Below, piece after piece: positions 37,049 through 45,144 of a DNA stretch of 64,000 bases (positions are counted from its first letter, which is position 1; the number at the start of each line of letters is the position of its first letter). This stretch comes from Paenibacillus sp. YYML68 (lineage in GTDB: Bacteria > Bacillota > Bacilli > Paenibacillales > NBRC-103111). The notes beneath the pieces are model-generated. The model did not search any database. It worked only from the letters and a program-made list of their open reading frames with translations, and was not told the DNA's origin. The position numbers and the translations under genes are program-made. Where the stretch lies: contig NZ_BQYI01000001.1 of the NCBI RefSeq assembly GCF_027923405.1, positions 4,530,501-4,594,500 on the forward strand, read 5' to 3'.

Positions 37049-37591
37049 GTAAGTGTAAAATAGCCCACACCTTAGGACTACTTCGGTGGTGCTACACGAC
37101 AAGAGTCCGGCAATGACGTTGACCACGGAGCCAGTTGTCTCAAACCATGTTTATCATGAATGTTCCTAAACTGTGGCAAATGCTAGAACAAAAACTTCAA
37201 GTATTTGCGGATTCAACAATGCTGTAGATCGTCACACTTGCTTTCGCGCCTTTAGGCGCGTAGGTATATATCCAGTTTTTCCGGCCAATCAAATCCGGTT
37301 TAATGGCACGCTCCGCTCGGTTATTGTCAATCTCGAGCCTGCCGTCATGCATGAATGCGACAAGCTTGCCCCAATGGTTCAGGCTGCAGGTGACCACCTG
37401 TCCCGTCAAGTATGGTTATTGGCCTTACCCCAGGCAACAATGGTTTGACCGCTCGTTCGATATTTCTCAATACGAATTCTCTATGCCTGTAGTCGCTCTG
37501 CTCGATTAATTCAATGTCCTCATCGGTTCATACTGAGGACATTATCTCACCTATGCATACATGGGGTGAGGGCGAAGTGTATGACGCTTAC
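37049..37591. mobile_element. Internally deleted IS66-family element with target duplication
   Basis: The ends are GTAAGTGTAAAA (37049 onward) and, inverted, GTAAGCGTCATA (ending at 37591). The flanks are ctctaaag (37041-37048) and ctttaaag (37592-37599), an eight-base target duplication with one change; eight bases is the IS66 norm. Only about 540 bp remain of an element normally over 2 kb, holding part of the transposase gene (37197-37471). Confidence 0.72.
37197..37471 (-). pseudogene. IS66-family transposase (TnpC) C-terminal remnant, frameshifted
   Basis: Minus strand reads IEKYRTSGQTIVAWGKANNHT, then hits a stop. Homology continues in another frame with VVTCSLNHWGKLVAFMHDGRL and EIDNNRAERAIKPDLIGRKNW, the conserved IS66 transposase core containing the catalytic Glu region. 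The frame change and the loss of the N-terminal two thirds make it non-functional. Confidence 0.82.
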
Positions 37592-37618
37592 CTTTAAAGA
37601 CACTGCGCGCAAAGAAAT

Positions 37619-37655
37619 AAAACAGAGAGGATGAACTTCTGCCTCTCTGTTTTGA
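37619..37655 (-). terminator. Terminator of the acyltransferase gene
   Basis: Minus strand: AAAACAGAGAGG and its complement CCTCTCTGTTTT form a perfect stem, followed by TTATTTCTTT. Confidence 0.75.
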
Positions 37656-37663
37656 AAAAGTTT

Positions 37664-38755
37664 TTAGTTCAGAGTCTGCTTCGATTTCAGTAGCCTGGCT
37701 GCTTTGAACCTATATTTTTTTAAGTTTAACGCTCGTTTCTCAATCAGATGCCATGAGAAATATGCCACGATTAAAGTTAGAGGGTATGAAAGTAGGAATA
37801 AACCTGCGAAGTTCAATCTATCCCCATGTAAGGACACAAGAAGTTGCTGTATTGGGAATGAGTAAATGTAGAGACCATAGGAGTAGTCACCGTTCTTTGA
37901 AAATTCACGAAGATGTTGATTACCCATAAATGCAAAAAACATAACGAGATATGTGCCGCAAAAAGTAAACGCAAATTGGAAGTGGCCAAAGCTACTAGTA
38001 GCGACTAACAATATGACAGATAAAATTGCTATATAACGATGCATGATTATGTAGTAACGTAACAAATAGCACAACATTCCTACAGTGAAATACTTAACTA
38101 ATTCCGTTGTAATGGGTGATGCAAAATAGCCATTTCCAATAAGGTCAGGTGAATGTGATACCCAATAGACACCTAGTAAAAATAAAAGAATAATTTCTTT
38201 CCTCAGCATTTTTATTACACCTAATATGCCGACTAATATGTAACAAAGAAACTCAAATTCTAAGGTCCATAATGACCCGTTAACAATCCCTGCATCATCA
38301 GTATTGGCGAAAACACCTGGTAGTGAATAATACATTGGGTGAAGTAACACTGATTTTAGATAGGTGTAGGTTTCCGGACTCTGCATATAATCACGTAGAG
38401 GTAATGTCGTGACCAATGGCCCTAACACAAATACAGTAAGAAGCAACAAGACAATGAGTGCAGGGAAAATTCGAAGTGCTCTATTTAGAAAAAATTTCAA
38501 TACATGATTATTCTTTTCATAGCTTTGAGTGATTAAAAAGCCACTTACGATAAAAAATATCGCTACACCCATTTTCCCAAGATGAAACTGTCCGTTGGTG
38601 AAGATAAATAACGGATCATGACTAGCATTAGTACCAAAAGAAAGTACACACGCATGAAATAAAAGTACTATGGAAGCTGCAAAAAATCTTATTAAATCAA
38701 AGGTATTGTTTCTTCCTTCGGAGTAATCACCAATGGCATTAATTTTTTTTAGCAT
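37664..38755 (-). CDS. Acyltransferase family 3 membrane protein (OafA-like)
   Basis: 363 residues from the ATG at 38755, eight bases after GAGGATA. An ATG at 38809 falls inside a TATAAT box (38813-38808), which is more likely the promoter. The N-terminus FDLIRFFAASIVLLFHA with the catalytic His, then GKMGVAIFFIVSGFLITQSY and FFLNRALRIFPALIV, identify the family; about ten transmembrane helices follow. Such proteins O-acetylate surface sugars. It is much more AT-rich than its neighbours and is flanked by IS66 and IS3 remnants, which points to horizontal gain. Confidence 0.88.
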   Translation of the reverse strand: MLKKINAIGDYSEGRNNTFDLIRFFAASIVLLFHACVLSFGTNASHDPLFIFTNGQFHLGKMGVAIFFIVSGFLITQSYEKNNHVLKFFLNRALRIFPALIVLLLLTVFVLGPLVTTLPLRDYMQSPETYTYLKSVLLHPMYYSLPGVFANTDDAGIVNGSLWTLEFEFLCYILVGILGVIKMLRKEIILLFLLGVYWVSHSPDLIGNGYFASPITTELVKYFTVGMLCYLLRYYIIMHRYIAILSVILLVATSSFGHFQFAFTFCGTYLVMFFAFMGNQHLREFSKNGDYSYGLYIYSFPIQQLLVSLHGDRLNFAGLFLLSYPLTLIVAYFSWHLIEKRALNLKKYRFKAARLLKSKQTLN

Positions 38756-38914
38756 AGGAATATCCTCATAATCACTTGAAATGTTTGATTTTCTAGACGC
38801 TTTCAACATTATACCAGAAAAAAGAGGACAGCAATAGAACTATTTGAGAATAGCAATAGGACCATACTGTAAAGCAATGACCATATTCGCCAAAAAGTAA
38901 CGGTTCCAGATCTC

Positions 38915-39718
38915 GTGGATATCGCCGCATCCCAGTCTGACCGATTCTCCAAAAAAACAGGTGTGCAATGTGCTCGGGATTGGACACAGCAGCTTTTATT
39001 TCTGTACCCAAAACGCCCACGCGGCAAGCTCGCCTTGGAGAATGAAAGACTAAAAAAGGAGATCATACTGATCTATCATAAGCATGATGGCATTTATGGA
39101 GCCCCTAAGTTTAGACAGGAGCTCCTTAAGTCAGAGCTGCCCTTTAAAGTCTGTGAGAAAAGAGTACAGCGCATCATGAAGCGCCTGGGACTGCGGTCTG
39201 TCGTGATTAAGAAGTTTAGACCGGAGAAGAAAGATGCTGTGTACAATGGCGGAGAGAACTTACTGAATCGAGACTTCTTTACGACGCGCCGCAATGAAAA
39301 ATGGGTTAGCGATGTGACTTATGTACATACGTTAGAGTTAGGCTGGTGTTATCTAGCCTCCATTATGGATTTATCCACATCCAAGATTATCGGTTGGTGT
39401 TTTAGCAAAACCATGGATAAATCGATTGTACTGTCTGCGCTAGATATGGCTGTGAACGCAGAAAACCCTGTGAAAGGCTTAATCCTGCACTCCGACCGAG
39501 GAAGTCAGTACACCTGCCGGGAATATCGAGATAAGCTGAAAGCGCTGGGAATTCGCCAATCCTTTTCAGCCAAAGGCTGCCCTTATGATAGCGCTCCGAT
39601 CGAGAGTTTTCATTCGGTATTGAAGAAAGAGATGGTATATAGTGACTCATCCGGTTGCAACCCTCAAATTGGATTCGTATACCTCGAGCCGTCCTTTTAC
39701 TTCATTGCTCTTGGCTAA
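38915..39718 (+). pseudogene. IS3-family transposase OrfB remnant
   Basis: The middle is a good IS3 OrfB: GIYGAPKFRQEL, the rve domain with first Asp in WVSDVTYV, second Asp in LHSDRGSQYT and Glu in APIESFHSVLKKEMVY. The N-terminal part before KRPRGKLALENERLKKEI does not resemble OrfB. After VYSDSSG the sequence leaves the family and lacks the usual Tyr/Asn/Arg-rich end. OrfA is missing. It is therefore a truncated copy. Confidence 0.82.
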
Positions 39719-39787
39719 TGGCAGGCGCTTGCCAGCCCCCATTCGGGACTTTCACCGCGGAGATGACGCACACGGTGAGCGAACATA

Positions 39788-39822
39788 CCAAAAGGAAACC
39801 GTCAGTTGACGGCTTCCTTTTT
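39788..39822 (-). terminator. Terminator of the Asn-Ser tRNA operon
   Basis: Minus strand: GGAAGCCGTC-AACT-GACGGTTTCC hairpin followed by TTTT, twelve bases after the Ser tRNA. Confidence 0.75.
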
Positions 39823-39833
39823 TGTATTCTATA

Positions 39834-39921
39834 CGGAGAGAGAGGGATTCGAACCCTCGCACCACTTACGCAGTCTAACCCCTTAGCAGAGGGTCCCCTT
39901 GAGCCACTTGGGTATCTCTCC
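39834..39921 (-). tRNA. tRNA-Ser (GCU)
   Basis: Minus strand: GGAGAGA / TCTCTCC acceptor, anticodon loop TGCTAAG with GCT, long variable arm, T-loop GGTTCGAATCC, discriminator G. CCA not encoded. Confidence 0.95.
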
Positions 39922-39929
39922 AAGAAATA

Positions 39930-40005
39930 TGGCTCCCCGAACAGGACTCGAACCTGTGACAACTCGATTAACAGTCGAGTGCTCTACCAACTGAGCTATC
40001 AGGGA
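39930..40005 (-). tRNA. tRNA-Asn (GUU)
   Basis: Minus strand: TCCCTGA / TCGGGGA acceptor, D-arm AGCTCAGTTGGTAGAGC, anticodon loop CTGTTAA with GTT, T-loop GGTTCGAGTCC, and an encoded GCCA end. Eight bases upstream of tRNA-Ser. Confidence 0.97.
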
Positions 40006-40016
40006 ACGTGTTTATT

Positions 40017-40045
40017 AATTTATCATGAATGCTGCTTGATGTCAA
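40017..40045 (-). promoter_or_regulatory. Promoter of the Asn-Ser tRNA operon, inside the 3' end of sprT
   Basis: Minus strand: perfect TTGACA (40045-40040), 17 bases, TAAATT (40022-40017). The -35 box lies within the last codons of the SprT gene. Confidence 0.75.
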
Positions 40046-40499
40046 GCTCGACGAGCATCAGCTTGCCCTTGCACTTGCCGCACACGTACCGCTTCGGATC
40101 GGCCTTGCGCTTGCGCAAATATTCCATCCGGCAATCCACACACACCAGCTTGTACCGGTAAGGCTCCCGGCGCTGCAACGAATCCGGCAGCGACTGACAA
40201 TAGCGCGTGCCACCCACGAGCTGCAGCAGCGTCTTGAACTCCTCATCCCGATGCTGATATCCTTGCCCCAATATGTGAAGATGGTAATGACACAGCTCAT
40301 GCTTAATGATCGCTTCAATATCTTGCCGACCGAACTGCTCATATTGCAGCCAGCTAATCTCAATATCGTGACTCCGTGTGAAATACCTGCCGCCTGTCGA
40401 CCGCAGTCTCTTATTAAATCTCGCCTTGTGCTCAAAAGGACGTCCAAACGACGACAGCGAAATTTGCTCTACCCATTGCTGCAGCTGCCGATCATCCAT
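40023..40499 (-). CDS. SprT-like zinc metalloprotein
   Basis: 158 residues from the ATG at 40499 with GGGAG upstream. It has a SprT-type HExxH (HELCHYH) preceded by a typical RFNKRLRSTGGRYF region, and a C-terminal zinc ribbon with CVDC and CGKC. Eukaryotic relatives degrade DNA-protein crosslinks; the bacterial role is not established. In Bacillus a SprT-family gene lies between tex and a tRNA cluster beginning Asn-Ser, exactly as here (from memory). Confidence 0.9.
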   Translation of the reverse strand: MDDRQLQQWVEQISLSSFGRPFEHKARFNKRLRSTGGRYFTRSHDIEISWLQYEQFGRQDIEAIIKHELCHYHLHILGQGYQHRDEEFKTLLQLVGGTRYCQSLPDSLQRREPYRYKLVCVDCRMEYLRKRKADPKRYVCGKCKGKLMLVELDIKQHS

Positions 40500-40665
40500 G
40501 ATCCATACTCCCACCCCTACGTCTGTTCTTCTCTACGCCGCTATGGCTCTAGTCCTATAACGTAACGCCTCACTTGAATTGTAACCGCTAATTAGGCTAA
40601 ACTGTCAAGTAGTAATCTTACCAATCGTACACTTTTACATTCGGTTAATGTTAGGAGCGAACCCC

Positions 40666-41025
40666 ATGTCGAATAAAAAATATGCGTTGCTGCAGCACGG
40701 CGCCCAGCTGGACTTCGTCGAGATGCCAGCTACCCACATGTATCAGCTCGCCGCGCTGAACCAGCGTCTGCACAAGGAGCTGGAGAAGCTGACTGCAAAT
40801 GATGCACCCGAGCTGCCGAAGTTCGTCGCCGAATTCGAGCGCCTTGAGATCGTATTGCCCGGTGTAGAGCTGCAGAACGGCCTCGACTATATCAACCGTC
40901 TAGAGCAGACCTTCGCGGCGCTGCAGGCCGAGGAGAAGCAGTATCCGCTTATCTCGCTACTAACGGAGATCCGAGCGCTTCAGGCTCAGCTAGAGCAGTG
41001 GTACGAGGAAGAGGACGAGCTCTAA
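40666..41025 (+). CDS. Conserved-looking hypothetical protein
   Basis: 119 residues from the ATG at 40666, eight bases after AGGAG; the frame starts at 40648 without a site. It is acidic and helical (LAALNQRLHKELEKL, YINRLEQTFAALQAEEKQ, LTEIRALQAQLEQWYEEEDEL), with likely coiled-coil segments and no membrane span. Not recognised. It precedes the cmpA-like gene on the same strand. Confidence 0.7.
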   Translation: MSNKKYALLQHGAQLDFVEMPATHMYQLAALNQRLHKELEKLTANDAPELPKFVAEFERLEIVLPGVELQNGLDYINRLEQTFAALQAEEKQYPLISLLTEIRALQAQLEQWYEEEDEL

Positions 41026-41148
41026 GCTCGACGAGGAACGCCCGCGGGCGAAGCACCGCTCGTGAGAAGACCGCCAAGGACGTGCACCCGTCGGTCCATT
41101 CGCCCATATGCTGATGCTATAACAGCGAAAGGGAAAGGACTGATCGGC

Positions 41149-41292
41149 ATGCCACAATGGCTCTGCAATCAACTGATGCGCGCCTTCTACAACAAGAATC
41201 GGCGGCAAATCCGCCTGCTCAACGACTGCTGGTACTTCTACAGCACACGCAAGTCGGACTCCGAGCCAGCTGAACCGAAGACTCAGCCTTGA
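41149..41292 (+). CDS. cmpA: CmpA-like cortex morphogenetic protein
   Basis: 47 residues from the ATG at 41149, with AAAGGA upstream. The sequence MPQWLCNQLMRAFYNKNRRQIRLLNDCWYFY closely follows the short CmpA pattern of Bacillus (MPxWLxxQMxRAF...IxxLNxCWxFY), plus a longer polar tail. In Bacillus subtilis CmpA is a sporulation checkpoint peptide that delivers SpoIVA to ClpXP. This supports a spore-forming host. Confidence 0.82.
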   Translation: MPQWLCNQLMRAFYNKNRRQIRLLNDCWYFYSTRKSDSEPAEPKTQP

Positions 41293-41453
41293 GGATACGT
41301 ATCCGCTGCTCGATTCGCACCCGTTCAAGCACTGCCCGCGCGACGAGCCGCCACCGTCTTCTTATACGCCGCTTCCCCAGCACGAATAGAGCATATGCCG
41401 CGCAAGAGGAATTCAGTCCACCTTCGGATGTATTCCTCTCGCCCAGCTATGCT

Positions 41454-41982
41454 TCTCCTGAAATAACAGGTTCCATAAATATCGGAGCCTGTTATGGCAA
41501 GCCTCGAATTTGGCGCAGCCAAATTGAGGGCCTTCCTTGATAAATCATCACCTTATAGTGCCGCGTCAGCGGCATGGCTGTCTCTCCTGAAATAACAGGT
41601 TCCATAAATATCGGAGCCTGTTATGGCAAGCCTCGAATTTGGCGCAGCCAAATTGAGGGCCTTCCTTGATAAATCATCACCTTATAGTGCCGCGTCAGCG
41701 GCATGGCTGTCTCTCCTGAAATAACAGTCTCCGTAAATATCGGAGCCTGTTATGACAAGCCTCGAATTTGGCGCAGCCTAATTGAGGGCCTTCCTCGATC
41801 TATCATCATCTGAAGGTGCCGCGTCAGCGGCATGGCTGTCTCTCCTGAAATAACAGGCTCCGTAAATATCGGAGCCTGTTATGACAAGCCTCGAATTTGG
41901 CGTAGCCAAATTGAGGGCCTTCTTCGATCTATCATCATCTGAAGGTGCCGCGTCAGCGGCATGGCTGTTTCTCCTGAAATAC
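41454..41982. repeat. Four-copy 129-bp tandem repeat plus partial fifth, inverted relative to the array at 18898
   Basis: Units begin at 41454, 41583, 41712 and 41841, with a broken fifth at 41970. Each holds a TAACAG...CTGTTA hairpin, AATTTGG-cgcag-CCAAATT and GCCGC-gtca-GCGGC, the same three hairpins in the same order as the 127-bp units at 18898-19404 when read on the other strand. The first two copies are nearly identical to each other, as are the last two. No ribosome site precedes the open frames inside. Confidence 0.92.
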
Positions 41983-41989
41983 GATCCTT

Positions 41990-44209
41990 TTATTTCGGCT
42001 GCTTCATCGTCAGGCCAACTCGGCCCTTCTTCTCATCCACATTCAGCACCCACACCGTCACGACATCTCCGACAGACACGACATCCATCGGATGCTTGAC
42101 ATAAGAATGACTCAGCTGCGAGATGTGCACAAGTCCGTCGTTCTTAATGCCAATATCTATGAAGGCACCGAAGTCGATCACATTGCGCACCGTCCCCTTC
42201 AGCTCCATCCCGACCTGGAGATCCTCCAGCTGCAGCACGTCCGTACGCAAGATCGGCGCAGGCATCTCGTCGCGCGGGTCACGACCAGGACGCAGCAGCG
42301 ACTCGACAATGTCCTTCAGCGTCGGCACACCGACGTCCAGCTTCGGCGCCAGCTGCTCCGCCTCCACCTGCTGCAGCATCGCCTTCATCTGCTCCGTGCC
42401 GAGCATCGAGAGCTCGAGCTTCAGCTCCTTGAACAGCTTGTCCACGACCGTGTACGATTCCGGATGGATCGGTGTATTATCGAGCGGGCTCGCACCCTCC
42501 GGTATGCGCAGGAAGCCGACGCACTGCTCGTATGCCTTCGCACCGAGACGCGGCACCTTCTGCAGCTGCTGACGACTCGTGAACTTGCCGTTCTCGTCGC
42601 GGAACTTGACGATGTTGCGAGCCAGTGTCTGATTAATGCCCGAGACGTAGGACAGCAGCGACGGCGAGGCCGTGTTCACATCGACGCCGACATGGTTCAC
42701 CGCCGACTCGACGACGAACGTCAGACTCTCATCCAGACGCTTCTGCGACACGTCATGCTGGTATTGACCGACACCGATCGCCTTCGGCTCGATCTTCACG
42801 AGCTCGGCAAGCGGGTCCTGCAGACGGCGGGCAATCGAGATTGCACTGCGCTCCGCCACATCGAGTGCCGGGAACTCCTCCTGCGCCAGCTTCGACGCCG
42901 AGTACACGCTCGCCCCTGCCTCGTTGACAATCAAGTACGCAAGGCTCCGCGACTTCAGCTCACCGATCAGCTCGGCGACGAACTGCTCCGTCTCCCGCGA
43001 CGCGGTGCCGTTGCCGATGACGATCAGCTCCACCTGATATTGCTCGATGAGCCGCTTGAACGTCGCCTTCGCCTCGGCGACCTTGTTGTTCGGAGGCGTC
43101 GGGTACGTGACGGCGATCTCGAGCATCTTGCCCGTATCGTCCACGACCGCAAGCTTACAGCCTGTCCGGTACGCGGGATCGACGCCGAGCACAACCTTAC
43201 CCTTGACCGGAGGCTGCAGCAGCAGGTTCCGAAGATTTTCGGCAAAAATCTGAATCGCCTGCTCTTCGGCCTTCTCCGTCATCTCCCCTCGCACCTCACG
43301 CTCAATGGAGGAGGCGAGCAGCCTCTTGTACGCATCCTCAATGACCGCAACGAGCGTATCCCGCACGACCGACGGCCCCTTGATCGTCTGCTTGCCGATA
43401 TATTCATGTATGCGCTCCACAGGCACATCCAGCGCCACCTTCAGCACGTCCTCCCGCTCCCCGCGGTTGATCGCAAGAATGCGATGCGGCGGCAGCTTGC
43501 GTACCGGCTCCTGGTAACTGTAGTACATCTCGTAGACGGACTCCTGCTCGGCATTCTTCGCCTCGGTCCGCAGCACACCCTGCTCGAACGTGAATCTGCG
43601 CAGCCAGGCGCGTATCTTCGCATCGTCGGCGATTCTCTCGGCCATAATGTCCATCGCACCCTGTACGGCCTCCTCCGCCGTCTGAACGCCCTTCTCCGCG
43701 TCGATGTATGCCGCAGCCTGCGCCTGTAGGTCGCCCTGCCGAGGCTGCGAGGCGATCCAATCAGCCAGCGGCTCGAGCCCCTTCTCCTTCGCCACGCTCG
43801 CCCGCGTCTTACGCTTCTGCTTATACGGGCGGTACAGGTCCTCGACCTCCTGCAGCTTCACCGCCTGCTCGATCGCAGCTCGCAGCTCGCCAGTCAGCTT
43901 CCCTTGCTCGTCGATGAGACGGAGCACCTCGAGCTTGCGATTTTCCAGATTGCGCAGGTACGTCAGACGCTCCTCAATATCCCGCAGCTGATTCTCATCG
44001 AGCTCCCCTGTCATCTCCTTGCGGTAGCGCGCGATGAACGGGATCGTATTGCCTTCATCCAGCAGGCCGACGGTCGTCTTCACCTTGCCCTCGCCGATCT
44101 TCAGCTCCGCCGCAATCGTGCGCAGAATGCGCTCAGCGATCGCCTTGCTCATCTCCTCCGTCAGCTCGACGCCGCTCTTGCCCTCTTCTAACTGCTGCTC
44201 CTTGGCCAT
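41990..44209 (-). CDS. tex: Tex family RNA-binding transcription accessory protein
   Basis: 739 residues from the ATG at 44209, with AAGGTG upstream. It shows the full Tex layout: N-terminal helical region (TVGLLDEGNTIPFIARYRKEMTGEL, DLYRPYKQKRKTRA), a YqgF/RNase-H-like domain (VLGVDPAYRTGCKLAVVD), helix-hairpin-helix segments (VDVNTASPSLLSYVSGI, GAKAYEQCVGFLRI) and a C-terminal S1 domain (GTVRNVIDFGAFIDIGIKNDGLVH). Tex binds nucleic acids and affects transcription and RNA turnover. It lies downstream of the NdoAI/NdoA pair but after a strong terminator. Confidence 0.96.
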   Translation of the reverse strand: MAKEQQLEEGKSGVELTEEMSKAIAERILRTIAAELKIGEGKVKTTVGLLDEGNTIPFIARYRKEMTGELDENQLRDIEERLTYLRNLENRKLEVLRLIDEQGKLTGELRAAIEQAVKLQEVEDLYRPYKQKRKTRASVAKEKGLEPLADWIASQPRQGDLQAQAAAYIDAEKGVQTAEEAVQGAMDIMAERIADDAKIRAWLRRFTFEQGVLRTEAKNAEQESVYEMYYSYQEPVRKLPPHRILAINRGEREDVLKVALDVPVERIHEYIGKQTIKGPSVVRDTLVAVIEDAYKRLLASSIEREVRGEMTEKAEEQAIQIFAENLRNLLLQPPVKGKVVLGVDPAYRTGCKLAVVDDTGKMLEIAVTYPTPPNNKVAEAKATFKRLIEQYQVELIVIGNGTASRETEQFVAELIGELKSRSLAYLIVNEAGASVYSASKLAQEEFPALDVAERSAISIARRLQDPLAELVKIEPKAIGVGQYQHDVSQKRLDESLTFVVESAVNHVGVDVNTASPSLLSYVSGINQTLARNIVKFRDENGKFTSRQQLQKVPRLGAKAYEQCVGFLRIPEGASPLDNTPIHPESYTVVDKLFKELKLELSMLGTEQMKAMLQQVEAEQLAPKLDVGVPTLKDIVESLLRPGRDPRDEMPAPILRTDVLQLEDLQVGMELKGTVRNVIDFGAFIDIGIKNDGLVHISQLSHSYVKHPMDVVSVGDVVTVWVLNVDEKKGRVGLTMKQPK

Positions 44210-44255
44210 CCCCTCGACACCTTCCCTCATTCTTATCCATCTATATAAAAAGCCA

Positions 44256-44281
44256 ACAAAAAACGAGGGTCGCAACCCTCG
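44256..44281 (-). terminator. Rho-independent terminator of the NdoAI-NdoA operon
   Basis: Minus strand: CGAGGGT-TGCG-ACCCTCG followed by TTTTTTG. Confidence 0.85.
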
Positions 44282-44301
44282 CCTCAGCCCCGCACAATCT
44301 C

Positions 44302-44652
44302 TTAAAATTCGATCAAGCCCACGCTGATCTGCAATGCATCGTCGACCTTGCGCATCGTTTCTTCATCCAGGTGCGTAATCTTATCCGTCAGCCTCTGCTT
44401 GTCGATCGTCCGAATCTGTTCAAGCAGAATGACAGAATCTCTGTCAAAACCGTGCGCTTCCGCGTCAATCTCCACATGCGTCGGCAGCTTGGCCTTCTGA
44501 ATTTGGGCCGTAATCGCAGCCACGATCACCGTAGGGCTGAAGCGATTGCCGATATCATTCTGAATGACTAGAACCGGCCTTACGCCACCCTGCTCCGAGC
44601 CTACAACAGGGGATAAGTCCGCGAAGAAAACGTCGCCACGTTTGACAATCAA
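44302..44652 (-). CDS. ndoA: Type II toxin, MazF-family endoribonuclease (EndoA)
   Basis: 116 residues; [33 protein letters not shown] is the near-invariant start of Bacillales EndoA/MazF, with the RNA-binding loop and the conserved Arg and Thr of the active site (GGVRPV, AAITAQ). It cleaves mRNA at short specific sites and is held inactive by the antitoxin encoded just upstream (three-base gap). It is conserved next to alr in Bacillus. Confidence 0.97.
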   Translation of the reverse strand: MIVKRGDVFFADLSPVVGSEQGGVRPVLVIQNDIGNRFSPTVIVAAITAQIQKAKLPTHVEIDAEAHGFDRDSVILLEQIRTIDKQRLTDKITHLDEETMRKVDDALQISVGLIEF

Positions 44653-44655
44653 TCG

Positions 44656-44937
44656 CTACACCCCGCTAACTAGACGGTCGAGCGTATGATCCGCTTCTTC
44701 CTCCGCCTGAAAGGCTTCCGAGGCCATAAGGAGATTGATTTTCGCCATTTCCATATACCCGCGTTGCATCGACTCACGCAGATGTCTCTTCTTCCGTTCC
44801 AGTAAATAAAGCTTCATCGCCTGACGGATCAGTTCGCTGCGGTTGGAGTTTTCCTTCTCGACGAGATGATCGACCTCTTCGAGCAAATAGTCCGGCAAGC
44901 TGATCATGATGCGCTTCGTGTTCTGAGCATTGGCCAC
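44656..44937 (-). CDS. ndoAI: Type II antitoxin EndoAI (ribbon-helix-helix)
   Basis: 93 residues. The likely start is GTG at 44937, nine bases after GGGGGTG; an ATG at 44961 precedes this. The N-terminus TKRIMISLPDYLLEEVDHLVEKEN is a ribbon-helix-helix DNA-binding fold, followed by NRSELIRQAMKLYLLERKK and a C-terminal helix that neutralises NdoA. It probably represses its own operon. Confidence 0.93.
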   Translation of the reverse strand: MANAQNTKRIMISLPDYLLEEVDHLVEKENSNRSELIRQAMKLYLLERKKRHLRESMQRGYMEMAKINLLMASEAFQAEEEADHTLDRLVSGV

Positions 44938-45144
44938 CTCTTCATACACCCCCAAAAACATGCGAACAGCTTATTTCCATTATGGCAAACTTCCAGTTAA
45001 AATATACAAGATCAATATATGCGCCCCGTATATCACTTATGTTATACCTAACGGCATCGCACGAGTATGATTGCTATACATATTCGCGGTAAAAGATGAA
45101 AATCCTCTCATGAGGCTATAAAAAGTAGCTTGGTAATATGGACC

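Noticed and set aside
42092..43729. 545-residue frame antisense to tex
   Set aside because: Same reason: the Tex protein is complete on the minus strand, and the antisense product is Arg/Leu-rich noise.
45104..45115. Terminator after alr
   Set aside because: CCTC-TCAT-GAGG is only four pairs with an imperfect T-run; too weak to call.
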